A stretch of DNA of 64,000 bases from Cyclospora cayetanensis (Eukaryota; Apicomplexa; Conoidasida; Eucoccidiorida; Eimeriidae). How positions within the stretch are numbered: the first letter of the stretch is position 1; every line of letters begins with the position of its first letter. The position numbers were made by a program, and so were the translations under genes. Under the pieces are notes generated by a model, which did no database searches, had not been told where the DNA came from, and saw only the letters and a list, made by a program, of their open reading frames with translations. The stretch is from the NCBI RefSeq assembly GCF_002999335.1, contig NW_020312181.1, positions 124,001 to 188,000 of the forward strand, written 5' to 3'. Positions 49,870-61,300 of the stretch are shown in pieces.

Positions 49870-50865
49870 AAAACAAATCCTGCTACTCTAAGCCTGGCAG
49901 GTGAAGCAGGGCACATGCCGATTTTTGTGGGATTGGCTCTTGCCCTTTTGTACATACCTGGGGCAAATGGAGAGGCTACCGTAGGCTCTAATACCTTATG
50001 GATAGCAATAAGAATGCACACAAATGTAGACGCAATATACCAGGTGCTTCTTAATACCGTGGTCTCATGCCTCTTTGCCACATGGCTGTAGCCCATAACA
50101 CGTATGTATCTCAGTTTGTCACTTGCGACCTGCGGGTGCCTCTAGTGTGGCGCAATTTTCAGCTGATCAATGATTTATTAGACTTGCACACTAATACGCA
50201 GAGGGGCGCGCAGGCTAGACTGCATGCTGGGTGTGTTTGGCAAAGAGGTTTGCGATAGAATAGCCGAGGCAAGGAAACGCACAGCGTCCGAATGATCTGC
50301 ATCTATCAAGATTGTCAGTCTCGGTCACATCCTTTGGTAGGCTTCAGACAGTCATAGGTACTGTAACAGGAGAATTGGGGCAGGCGGAGTTGCAGTGCTT
50401 TTAAAGCATGAATTGTTACTGCAAGGGCTTCTCAAGGGGGACTCTGCCCTCGGTTCTCCCATGAATAATCCCTCTGGCCTATCGCAGTTCTCCTTGCACA
50501 TTTGTTTCTTACCCTCGCCTGCGGACTGCACGGTAGCCTTGATGCTGTTTGAAGGGCATCGAAAGAAGTACATTTTTCCTCGTCCCATGGACTGAGAAAG
50601 TAGCTGAGGAAAGGCCTGGAAACTACATCGTATATCGAGAATACTGGGCAGTCAGCAAATAGATTCCCCGAATCGGAACTAAAAATTGTTTGGTCAGGCA
50701 AGCAGCTGCCAGTGGCGAGAGGAGATTCGTTCTTTAGCGTTCGACCTAAGGATGCCACATGGTGCTACTTGATTGAATAACCTAAAGTCAACAACTGTAT
50801 TGCCGAAGAACCCCGTCATTTCTCTGCTCGCGCCCCTCAGTGTTCCCGCTATGAGGAGAGAGAGA
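49870..50865. other. No gene seen
   Basis: 3' flank of the Aurora-type kinase gene. Short open stretches only, with no splice-linked coding signal. Confidence 0.5.
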
Positions 50866-50869
50866 GGCA

Positions 50870-51020
50870 TATAAAGTGTACGTAGCTGCACCTCCTAAGC
50901 ACTCCGAGCACTCCCAGGTATCTGCACAGAGCATTTAACGTGTACACAACATATTGTTCCTTCGTAAACCAAGCAAAGAGTACTCCACAACAAACACTAC
51001 ACGAGCAGGGAAACATCCCA
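50870..51020. repeat. Candidate 3' LTR remnant of copy B
   Basis: Two short blocks match the 56185-56335 region with similar spacing: CGTAGCTGC with GAGCACTCCCAG, and AGCAAAGAGTACTCC with AAACACTA. Outside these blocks similarity is weak, and I cannot define ends or target-site duplications. Confidence 0.35.
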
Positions 51021-52789
51021 GTCAGGATCGTTCCTAGTTTTTAGTTAGATATAGCTAGTTAAGGAATAGTGCCAAAGTGTAACGTAATACCGCTGCAGTT
51101 GGGCGTTTTAAGCTTTGTGAGCCTGGAGCATTCTTCTTGGTGGATTGGCAGGCGTTACGAGGTGCACCAACAGGTAGCCAGACAAAGAAGCTTGCTGTTT
51201 GGGGGTTACGGCCATGTGCAATCGTCTCACAAATCCGCGGTCTCTCCTACTATAATTAGTTTTCCCCAAAGTTAAATATGCAGTAGAGCCATCATTTTGA
51301 GCTGCCCAAAAAACTTTCAAAATCCTCATCATTCATGAACTTAGCTGCACAGGCAAGTAACTCGGGTGGAGGTGAAGGATCCACATGGCGCCGTAGAAGT
51401 GCTCGAGTTTCCTTTAAAACACCTAGAATACGCAAGACAGAATTCCGAGTGAAATGAGTTCAGTGACCGTAGGCTCACTGTCTGACGGAAGAGCAGTTGC
51501 GGGCTTCTTTGCCTACGGGATTATTTTGCGGTCACGTTTGGTAAACAAAGGTAGGCGTCATGCACAATATTCCTTGCCCTCCTTGGTAAGTGTCCTTCCA
51601 CAGCGCACGCTGTGCCAAAATGGCCACCTTGCCTCATGAATAAGTTTTGAAAAGTTGCCGGTTAATATTTTTAAGGCGTTCTCTACAGCTAGGTATATGC
51701 TTAGGCAGCCTCAGGCATGTTGTCCTACTTACTTGCTGGTGCCTCTTTTACGGATTGGAAGCTGGCAGTTTTGCATGCACCGGCTAAGTTTGCAAGCAGG
51801 CCTTGCTCTGTGAGGTTCGAAGACATTGGCGGACTAGACTCGGTTACCCCCGTTCACACATTGTGCATACCTTCTGTTTTCTCATTGCATGAGGCCCACA
51901 TATTGCACCTCTCTGATGATTTCGAGTCATCGCGCCATCGTGGTTGTCTGACTCGCACTTAGGCAGTATGTCTATCTATCTTCCATCCGCTTTCACGTTA
52001 GCGGCTTATGCACATATGCAAGTTCCCAATATGCACTGGTTTGGGGTTCCTTTGTGAGTGGGGAGTGGCAACAGAGCGGAGCCCATTTGCTGTAGTGCAT
52101 GCAGGTGGTCTCGACATACGGTTCACAACGGAGGGCGGGGGTTTAGAAACGGGAGAAAAGAGGCGGTGGAGGAAGAGGTAGCGGGACAACCTAGACTGTA
52201 AGACTTTCTAGCATACTATTTCTATCTAGCTAAGCGCTAGTTAGCAATTGACTAGTTGGCTGTCCATCATTTATCGTATTTGTTGCAGCGTACTGTTAGC
52301 TCGACACAACAAGATGCATGGTTGTAAGCAAGTGCGCTAGATGCGCTATGCAACCAGCTTTGAATGCTTGGACTGCTAAGATAATACATCTATACGCACT
52401 CTAGCTCTCACTCGTTCCTCATATCACAAACCTTAAGAAGCGCGTGAAGTGAAAAAAAGAACTTCCGCTTGAAAAAAGCACTCAGTGACTTTCCATCAAG
52501 TTTGTATCCAGTCAAATGACAGTGTTTCCTTAAGTAGATCATTTGTGGAGCATTACACAGAGCCGACCTCCGCATTTCTCGGTTTCTCGCATGCCTCGAG
52601 CTTTGATCATACATTCGTGTGTATTTGCTAGCTGATCTCTACAACTCTACGCTAACACGGGTGTACTACGAGTGGCTCCTGCTTGTGCGATGCCAGGTCC
52701 ATTCACGGATCGAAGAGTGCCTCTTGACTGAAGATCAGTAATGCAGAAGAGCACCAGGCAGGCAAATGCGCTGTTGCATTATAAAGCAA

Positions 52790-53396
52790 CTAAGCGAGAG
52801 GAAAAAAAACAAGCCGAGCAGTTGGATTTATATTAGCAAGCAGGCGTAGCTTCTGCGAAATAATGCGGTCGCTGCGCTCCGGTTGGCCATCTGCCTCAGA
52901 CTTGTCCGCAGTGGACATATTAGGGTGGATGTGCGGGCGGGTCGTAGGGGGGCAAGCTAGAAAACACCAACAAACTTCCAATTTCTAGCCGTCATGATCA
53001 CCCGAGGAATCCGCGAAGCTTCAAGCATTAGCTGAAAATAATTGAGCGACATCATGAGTCCCGCTTAATCTGGACAGCAAGGAATGAAATTGGCATGTCT
53101 GCTGACAGTGTCGATAACGACGTAGACGCTACGCTGTTCCTTTAGCTCCGGCAGTCCAGCAATAATGTTCACAGCCGGCCAGGCAAAATGCTTTCGAAAA
53201 GCGGAAGGCTTTGCAAATGCTGAGGCCAGCCGAATCGCGCAGTTTTAACTGCTAAAAACTGGGCAGGACACTGCATTCTCCTCTGCCACCGGACGTAGTC
53301 TAGGCCACCAGAGTAACAGTTAGAATTTCTCGGTTGTGAAATGAATCGTATGATGCCCGGCAAGTACATCATCACGTGCTTTACCCAGCACAGCAC
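52790..53396 (-). pseudogene. Retroelement integrase relic
   Basis: On the minus strand, 53396-53169 resembles the zinc-binding region and the bridge into the core (NCYSGGLDYVRWQRRMQC, then SLPLFESI). Then VNIIAGLPEL with VYVVIDTVSRHANFIP (about 53160-53055) is the start of the catalytic core. EADGQPERSDRIISQKLR near 52890 is the conserved block around the HPQTDGQ motif. A stop follows CCPD near 53068 and frames shift, so it cannot encode an enzyme. Confidence 0.8.
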
Positions 53397-53822
53397 TGCG
53401 CAGCGAAGTGAGAATGCACAAGGGACGGAAGATTGAAGCCTGCGATTCTCAAAGCCCAGCGGGTCATCCTCAAGGTGGTTAGTGCTTCGTAATATTGCAT
53501 TCTGATTTTGGAAAACTAGCGGATGACTGAGTGCAAGTACTTAACGAAAGATTCAATAAATCTTCCGGAACCTCGTGAATCGTCTCAGTTGCTTTTGCGC
53601 TCCACACTGGCTGAGACGTTACAAGAGCGCTTCTGCGATAACGCTGGTGATGCGACGTTTGTACTTCGCTGTAAGTTCGCAATGCAGGAGGCACGCTAGC
53701 CGTCCAACAACCGTAGAATTATCAAAGTCCTTTGTTAGCTACACTGAAGACTAGTGGTTGAGCTGGACAGTAGCATGAAGCACATGTAACATAACCTACC
53801 GTTTTTCACCCCCTACTACGAT

Positions 53823-54017
53823 TCACTGTGTTTTGTGCCGCAGTGCATCTCGCTGCGTGATTTTGGTTAAGCTGGGAGAATCACAAGCAACTGCTTGATG
53901 TAGTGCCAAACCAGTAGCGATGTAAGAGAGAGTATGACCCACCGCTACTTCACTAGCATCGATTGTTAGGAAGAAATGGCGCTCGTTCGCGGGTATTGGA
54001 AGTAACGGAAGAGTCAT
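53823..54017 (-). pseudogene. Retroelement RNase H relic
   Basis: The minus strand reads FFLTIDASEVAVGHTLSYI, matching the first strand and catalytic Asp (TDAS) of Ty3/gypsy RNase H. Then come a Gly-rich loop and an LTKITQRDA stretch where the usual aligned Glu region lies. It is an isolated open fragment of 64 codons. Confidence 0.8.
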
Positions 54018-54235
54018 GAGGTTGGCAGGAAGCGTCCATGCTACGGCTACAGCCTTCTCCGTCTAGATCAGGCTGCGTTTTCGTGAGTGGATCAGTCGAA
54101 AGGGCAGCCATCCGACAACATCCAAGAACAAGATTTCGCTAACAAGATGCACCTGTTTAGAACTTTGCAAAGTCCATACGGGTGCTACAAGGCATAGGCC
54201 ACGCCTTAATTGCTTCGGTTTTTGCCGGAGCTGCC

Positions 54236-55010
54236 CTAATTTATGAATTCAGAACACAGAATCTGAGAGAGGCAATGTCTCTCGTGAGAGATGAACAATT
54301 GAGCGCCTTCGCTACTCCTTGTACTCCAGCAGCTGCAGCAGATGCCTAGGTGCTGCAGGGGCTCTTGAAAGACTTCACTGTTGGCTACGGCGGCATTCAT
54401 GCACACAGCCGTCCAACTATCGGCGAAACGCTTATTTAATCCTGATGACTTGCCGTTGCAGCTCGGATCGGGCGTCAACAACTCCAAACTGCATTCAGGT
54501 AGACTCTAGTTTGCGAGTGCAGGTGTGAAACGCTGGTCGGTGCCCATTGTCAGGGTGAATAGGAATATGTAAAGGGAGCTGATAAAGTCAGATGTCGAGT
54601 GGACACTTAAATCGTGTAGCTTGGCAAGTGATTCACCATGGTGAGGCAGCAGGAGCTTCTGATTCACAGTAATCCTGTTGAGGGGCTTAAATCAAATGTA
54701 CACTTGCCACAGCCTTTGTACTTTTATGGCATCAACACCGGGTTTCGGCACAAAGCGCTGGCCTAATCCTGCAGTTGCCATTTTTTTAAATACATCATTA
54801 GCCTCCACTCAATCTCCTATTCATGATGTGAGCTTTCGATGCCGCGTAACACGGCCTGGTGCTGACCCGGAATTTAGCTCAATTCGGTGCGCTGGACGAT
54901 CAACGTGTGGCCAGCCTGCTGGCAGCTCGTCATTATTTTGCACGTCTGTGACCTCCTTGAATCCGCCCATTCCTGCCTGGAACTGCGCTAGCAAGTGACC
55001 AGGCAAATTG
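54236..55010 (-). pseudogene. Retroelement reverse transcriptase relic, copy B
   Basis: Same blocks as in copy A: DELPAGW and HRIELNSGSAPGR at 55006-54821, a degraded palm, and LNKRFADSW at about 54420. The catalytic box region reads VCMNAAVA, so the YLDD signature is lost; copy A keeps VCLDAVLVY at the equivalent place. Multiple stops. Confidence 0.75.
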
Positions 55011-55498
55011 CCCCCTGCCTTGTTTCCTCGGATAACAGATCCACCTCACATTCATGTCAAGGAACACAGCATTTCTTGTCCAGTAATGATAACGTAGTTC
55101 TATTTCTTACAACAGAAGAGGATGCGCTGTTGGGGAGCTGTCTGGTGGTGCTGAGGCGCGGGGTTTCCTCTTACTTTCGTTTATGGTTCGCCTTGGACTG
55201 CATGCTGGAGTTGGCTGACACGGCACCGAGTTCTCTGGGCAAAAAACCCGATTCGGCCCTTCCTAATCAGCCAGATATGCAATGCCAGTACTCAATTGCT
55301 ACTAGAACGCCAACTAGTCCCTCATTTGTGGAAGCGTCACCGGTACGTTGTCTTATTGCTGAGTCGCTGCCCATCTTCCGACCACCTGATTTTCCACTTT
55401 CGAGAGGCTTGATATAGACCACTGCTAAAGGAGCCACTCGTCTACCCTGTGGCTTTTTGAGTTCAAGGCTTCACATTCCTTGATATATCAATGTATCA
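54414..55498. repeat. Tract about 99% identical to 40022-41106
   Basis: Same-orientation partner of the tract in copy A. See that entry for differences and offset. Confidence 0.92.
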
Positions 55499-56184
55499 AC
55501 AGAATTCCCTGCGTCAGCAAGCCTGGGTTGGAGCCTAGCTCCGCAGCGACAGATGGGTCAGAGCCTGTATGAATGCTTAAATAGAATTCCATGCGGGCAG
55601 ATGGCTTCTTCTTCTTAAACATCTTCTTGAACACACCTGCAATACAACTGCGTCCTCCCTGAAAGATGCCTCAGGAAAAACTTATTTCGTACATCTGAGC
55701 CACCGTACTAGATGTTCGCATTTGTGTCCATCCCTACACCCGTGGTAGTTTTCTGGTCAGCGTAACTTCATTGACTTATTCATCATCACTTTGCTGGCTG
55801 GCAATGTATGCCCTTTTTTAGCTGTGGAGTTACTGCGTTTATCTCAGCTTGCAGGCCGGCCTCTCCCGCCTCAGCAGGAAATGTGTCCCGGTCAGCTTCC
55901 TACTCTAAAGGACGCTTTGCTTATACCGTTGCCCCACAAAGTGAGTGTAGTGAATTATCACAGACCTTCATTCTACTGAAATTTTAATATCTTCTTGTAT
56001 TCAGAGCTAGTGGAACATTTGCATTGAACCGTGATGTGACACCGTCCGTAGCGCTCCACTTGAGGCTTCCGTACGGAGACCTTAGTATGACACACTAGAA
56101 GTTTTTCTAGAAGGGTAGTGGGTGCTTATAAGAAAAAAACTTTCTTTCTCCTGCCGACGCACCGCAGATTTTCCGACATTAGAG

Positions 56185-56335
56185 GTAAGGGCCAGCTATC
56201 GTGCGCGTAGCTGCTACTTCAAAGTACTACGAGCATTCACAGCTACTAACCCATAGAATCTAGAGCACAAGCACACACCACTGCGATTTCTTGTATCGAG
56301 CAAACAGTACTTTGCAATAAACACTATGTCCGAAC
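56185..56335. repeat. Candidate 5' LTR remnant of copy B
   Basis: Shares GCGTAGCTGC, CGAGCATTCACAG and AGCAAACAGTACT with AAACACTA in the same order and spacing as 50870-51020. A third, shorter match (ATAGCTGC with AGCATTCACAGCTA) occurs in copy A at about 41793-41835, at the matching place relative to its pol relic. Confidence 0.35.
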
Positions 56336-56339
56336 AAAC

Positions 56340-58389
56340 AAGCCAACTATTTTATGCTTTACGAATGCTCAGATCAATGGCGAATTCAAAAAAAGTGCGT
56401 ATGTGTAGTTGCCGCCATGCATTCTACTATTTTACCGCCCTAGCAAAGCCCTCCTGCATTATTCTCGGTTGAGATAGGTAGCCTACGCACTTTTATTCGT
56501 AAGTGGGAGATCTGTTGCACCAACTACCTCGAAGAGACTGTTGCAACCCAGTGGCCTCATAGCCAGCGCTACGGTGGCCATCAGTGGCAGTCACCCTTCT
56601 ACTTTAAGGGTAACTTGCTGGTGATACAGCAGTTTGAAAGACTCTCCTATATTCAGGACCCAAAGTCAGCACGTAGAGCAACAATAGAGAGCGAAAAATC
56701 CACAAGGCTTCGATGAACCATGGAAACGATTCATGGGGCAACTCCCTCAAAGTGCAACGTTAACACTTGTGTCACGAACATGTTCACCTAATCAAATCTT
56801 GAAAGCCACCATATGACACCAGTTACACGGCTCTATGGATCTATTTTTTGCAAGAAGGAAGCTTTTGAAGGCCACTGGAGAGCGGGTTTTACGTCAGATC
56901 GTTGGTTGAAAATAGTGTCCCCCAAAATACGTTGACCTCAACGGTGCAAAATCAAAACCATATGCCAACAAAGCATACGTTGGTGCCTCTGGAAACCGAA
57001 GTATTAAAGCAAAGGGAAGAACGTCCCTCCAGGGCACTGATCCCTGATCTCTCTGCCCTGGCGGGGGCTTCGCTCCTTGAATCCGCCCGGCGCCGTTACT
57101 AGGGACTTTGGTTGAATTCTTCTTTCTCCTTTCCTGATTTATAGTGTTAATAGCTTGAGTTTAACCCATTGTTGTCTTGAGGGGGGTCGCTTGCTTCCTA
57201 TGGATCCGCACTCTTGCGAACCCTAGTTACTTTCCTAGTCCCTCTTCTACAAGACCGATGAGTCGTACCCGTTCTTCTTGTCAGTTTTAAGTGGTTTTCT
57301 ATAATGTGAACTATTGATACTCTCTTCAAGGGCTCGTTGGCGTCCACGGGGACGCCTGCTCGCTGTGCGTCACTGTGCCTTCCGAGTGACAGGCGATCTG
57401 CACGACTGTTCTCCGCACCACATAGGGCTTCTGAGTTGGAATTTCTTAGCATATCGATTGGATTGTGTTGGCTCTTCATCTGAGCGAATTCATTGGCCTC
57501 CATCCTCCGTGAGGACGGGCACCCCCAGAGCGCTCGTGCGGATGCAGAGCGAGCTTCACTCTGTAAGCCTAGGCCTTTCATTTCAATAACCCTTCCCGGG
57601 CACCCCCAGAGCGCTCGTGCGGATGCAGAGCGAGCTTCACTCTGTAAGCCTAGGCCTTTCATTTCAATAACCCTTGCCATATACGTGTATACGAGGTGCA
57701 TTATTGGCAGCAGAGTCTGTACTCCGTGGGGTTTGGTGTACCACCCTCACCACCTGGGACTTCATGATCCTAAGGCCGGAGTCCGAGTTTGTCAGAGAGC
57801 GTTCCTGTATGTTAATCGCTGCCTCGCTTTATATGTTTGAAAAGGCTACGACTCCGCATTGTACTTGTATTCAACTGTGCTTTACAAGGAGCTCGTGTCG
57901 AACCCACGACGATCATTCTTTTACTCGTCGTACATTCACAATGCCCTGCCGATGTAATTGTATGAGTTATCTCCGTGCCGACAGTTTCCCCATCACCAGC
58001 GGCAGAACGTAGCGGGAGCAGTTTTAGCAGTGGCGCACGTGAAAATGGCGGTCCTGCATGCATTCCTGATGGGTCTAATTCCCTAACGCTCTCTCCTCCC
58101 TCCGAATGGGTCCAAAGCCTCCGGGGCAGCGCACTCGCTGTTTGGGCCAAGGAAATCGGCCATGCTCGATTCCAGACGTTGGCTTCTGCGTTTGCAGGAG
58201 GCTGCTGTGGCCAGTATTAACTAAGGGAGTGTGTTCAGTAGACGAAGCGCACCACAGCCAACATGGCGACTATATTTGTAGGCAGTTCGAACTTCTTTAT
58301 CCGGAGGAACCCCATACCAGCTACCTTGTGGCGTCCTTAGAGAGGGCTTTAGACACTACGACCCTTTTCAAAGACAACAAGCCCCCCAC
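56340..58389. other. No supported gene
   Basis: Short open stretches (56902-57102, 58106-58393) lack splice-linked coding evidence. An 81-base-period direct repeat lies at 57517-57672. The last few hundred bases are presumably the upstream region of the YAK1-like kinase gene. Confidence 0.5.
57517..57672. repeat. Two identical 75-bp copies at 81-bp spacing
   Basis: A unit starting GGGCACCCCCAGAGCGCTCG and ending TTTCATTTCAATAACCCTT occurs twice in direct orientation, with a six-base spacer and no differences seen. Intergenic; probably a recent duplication. Confidence 0.92.
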
Positions 58390-61300
58390 ATGAGCAAGAA
58401 CGCAAGCACAGCTGGGCCTCCGCCAAGACCGTGTGCGGGTAACGCAGCGGCACCCACAAAAGCAGCTCCAGGAGCGGCTCTGCCTAGTGATGCTCCTGGT
58501 GCTGGTGTGCATGGCCCGTGTTCTCCTCCCCGGATGGGGACCCCTAGTGCTTCTCTCTCCTTGTTGAGCATCGACGCACAGAGGGAGTTGTCCGAAGGAG
58601 CGCCTGCCATCGAAGGCAGAATCGCAGGCAGCGCTTCTGAGCTGGTGGAGCCTTATATGGGGGGCCCTTTGTACGGGTCTGTAGGGGAGCCACATATGGT
58701 ATTTCCCGCGGGGCCCCCTAGTGCTTCTCATGGGGTTTCTCTTGCACCTTTCGAGGGGGTTTCTCCAATTTGTCTTCCCCCTAGCGGTGTCTCCCGTGCA
58801 GCCTCCCCTCTGTCGGACTCGCTGGCAAAGAAGCCTCGCGTTCGCTGCTGTTACGAGCTGGCCAGGTGCCTTGGGGTGGGGGCATCAGGCCAGGTATATG
58901 AGACAGTGCAGCGAGATGTGGAAAGGGGCTTGCAGCTGGTCCGGGATGTTGCCGCCAAGGTCGTTAGAAACACCCCAGTGCATATCTGTAATGGGCTAAA
59001 TGAGTTGTTTGTGTACAAGATGCTGGCCAAGGCCCGGAGGGGGCCCCATGGAATAGATCTGTTAGATTTCTTTGTCGATTAAAGGCACATTTGCTTGATT
59101 CTGCAGCTCCTATAAACAGGCCTATACAAGGTCCTCGAGGCAGGCAGATTTAGGGGCGTTCCCATATCTGGTGTACAGCGCACTGCGGAGCAAATTGTTC
59201 AGACGCTCTTTGTTGCGTGTGAGGCGCGCATCACGCTTTCGACCTGAAACCAGAAAATGTGCTGATTTTGTTCACACCAGAGGACGCGAGTGACGGCGAA
59301 CCAGAGCGGGCATTGAGCGAAGGATCAAGCGAAGCGAATACCTGTCCAGGAGGCGTCATCCCTATGGGGGTAAATGCGGTCTCGGGAAGCTCTGTGCGCT
59401 TCCCTGCGAGAGAAGGCGGGAGATCTGTCACAGTTTCTCATGGCTTCAATACCTCTCTGGCCTCCCAGCGGGGCCCAGTTTGTACCTCTCGGGGCCTCCG
59501 CACCGCGTGGGTAAAGGTAACTGATTTCTCTGCCTCCCGGCTTTGGACGCACAGGAGCTTTTCCAGAGCTCAGGGGGAGATTGAGCACCAGCACTTTGTG
59601 AAGGACATCATGGGTGCAGCTAGAATCACCCCGTGCTACCGCATACAGACAAGATACTACGGAGCGCCAGAGGTGGGCAGCTGCATTTAAACCAAAAAGG
59701 GCTTGGAAGGCCCCGCGTAAACTCCTAGATGCAACCTGCTGCGCGCTCAGGACGGCTGGGTATTGGGTGTAGAGCATGTTGCCTGCCGAAGTTGCTGCTT
59801 GCTCTTGCAGCAGAAGATTTTAGCACATGAGCCCGTTTTTGTTTGATTTTCTGCGTAACAGGGAGTAGCTTACGGAAATCTGCTCCTTACATGCGTTTAG
59901 AGGTCCAGTGATGCACTGTATTCCGTAGGGTACCCTCGTGTACATGTACTGTATGGATTTCCCGCTCTTTCTAGCTTACGCGATAAGCCTGTTGTCCACT
60001 CTTTCTCTGCTTACATAGGACATTGTGTGTCACTGCTTCTCGAAATGCTTCTCTGATGGGCTCTTCCCTGGTCTCTAAATTTCTTGAGTTCAGTATACTG
60101 ATCTGTCCATGTGAATCGTCCCTTCGCTGTACCCTTCGGTATGTTTCCTCTTGTTCGCGCGTGTTTCACAGAAGTCTCGCGCCATCTCTGGACGCCTGTC
60201 TGTGGCTAGCGTTCCCATGTGCCAAAATGTATGTGCTGCAATCTGTCTTTGCTGCACAGTGCCACTTAATTGTGTCGCTTGCTTTTGTCATGTGATCCCT
60301 ATATGTGCTGTTTGGTTGTCGGGGGCGGTTCTTTATCTGCGCTGGCGTGCATTGGTCGCTGTGGTGTCACCTTTGTCTTAGTTGTTGCTGGGCATCCCTT
60401 ACTACAAAGTGATGGACGTTTGGAGCCTCGGTTGCATTCTTGCGGGGCTCTTTCTTGGTGTCCCGCTCTTCCCAGGTAACAGATTAACGACAGCGTCCCT
60501 TCAGGTATAGGACCGCCTTGAACGAGGGGCTGCCATTAAGGGAGGCTGGTGGTCGCCACCTTTTCAAACCAGGGTTCGGCAAGCGTAGCTGGCGCGAGTG
60601 CGGTTTCTCCTTTCTTCAACTGGTGTTATTATGACATTCTTTTTGTGTGTTCCCCACCTCCGCTATTACTCGTTAATGTTTGTGTTCACAGGGGCCTCCC
60701 ACTTTGACCTCCTCCGCCGCATTACGCGCTTCTGCGGGTCCGTTCTCTTGTGGATGTTGGACCACGGGAGCTGCGTTTGAAAATTCTTCGTGCGCGACGC
60801 TTGCCTTCGCAGATTCCAATGGATCATTCAATGCCTGGCCAGCAGAAATACGAGCACAAAGGGAGAGATGGAGATGAGGATATGGATTCCCCTTCCTAAG
60901 AGCCTTCGAGTTGTTCCGAAGGGGGATCGCGGTATGTTGGAGGCCTTAATAGTAGTTCCTCTCTTGCATCTCTTACGTCTGAAGCATTTGGAGGGGGCAA
61001 AAGACTCTGGGGCTCCCGGCTTATCAGGGAGGGGCCTCGTCAAGCAGGCCCGACTGGAGCATTAGCACACTTTGTTCCTGCTACGCACTGCCGTGGTTTG
61101 TGCAGTCGCGCCGCATCAGAAGGAGTTGGAGAAGGATAGGTGGCAAGAGGTACTGACCATGGATCTCGGGCGGCTGCAGCCCAGCAGCTGGTGCGCTGCT
61201 TTGGCAGAGCCTCTGAGGGTGACTGTGTCCGGTACGCTCTGTCTACGGCAGCTTGAGCTGGAAACACAAATAGCCTCTTCTCTGCAGCGAACGACCGCAC

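Larger units (their letters stand above)
50870..56335 (-). mobile_element. Ty3/gypsy LTR retroelement relic, copy B (near full-length, decayed)
   Basis: Minus-strand pol relics appear in the canonical Ty3/gypsy order from high to low coordinates: reverse transcriptase (55010-54236), RNase H (54017-53823), a linker (53694-53479), the integrase zinc-binding region (53396-53169), the integrase core (about 53160-52790) and a probable C-terminal remnant (52614-52408). Stops and frameshifts break every segment. Diverged direct repeats at about 50870-51020 and 56185-56335 could be the LTR remains, giving an element of about 5.4 kb. No gag is recognised. RT-RH-IN order is diagnostic of Ty3/gypsy as opposed to Ty1/copia. 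Chromovirus-like elements are known from Eimeria, but I cannot see a clear chromodomain. Confidence 0.75.

Noticed and set aside
51717..51962. FEDIGGLD, similar to the start of an AAA-ATPase domain
   Set aside because: No Walker A, Walker B or other AAA motif follows, and stops are close. Chance match.
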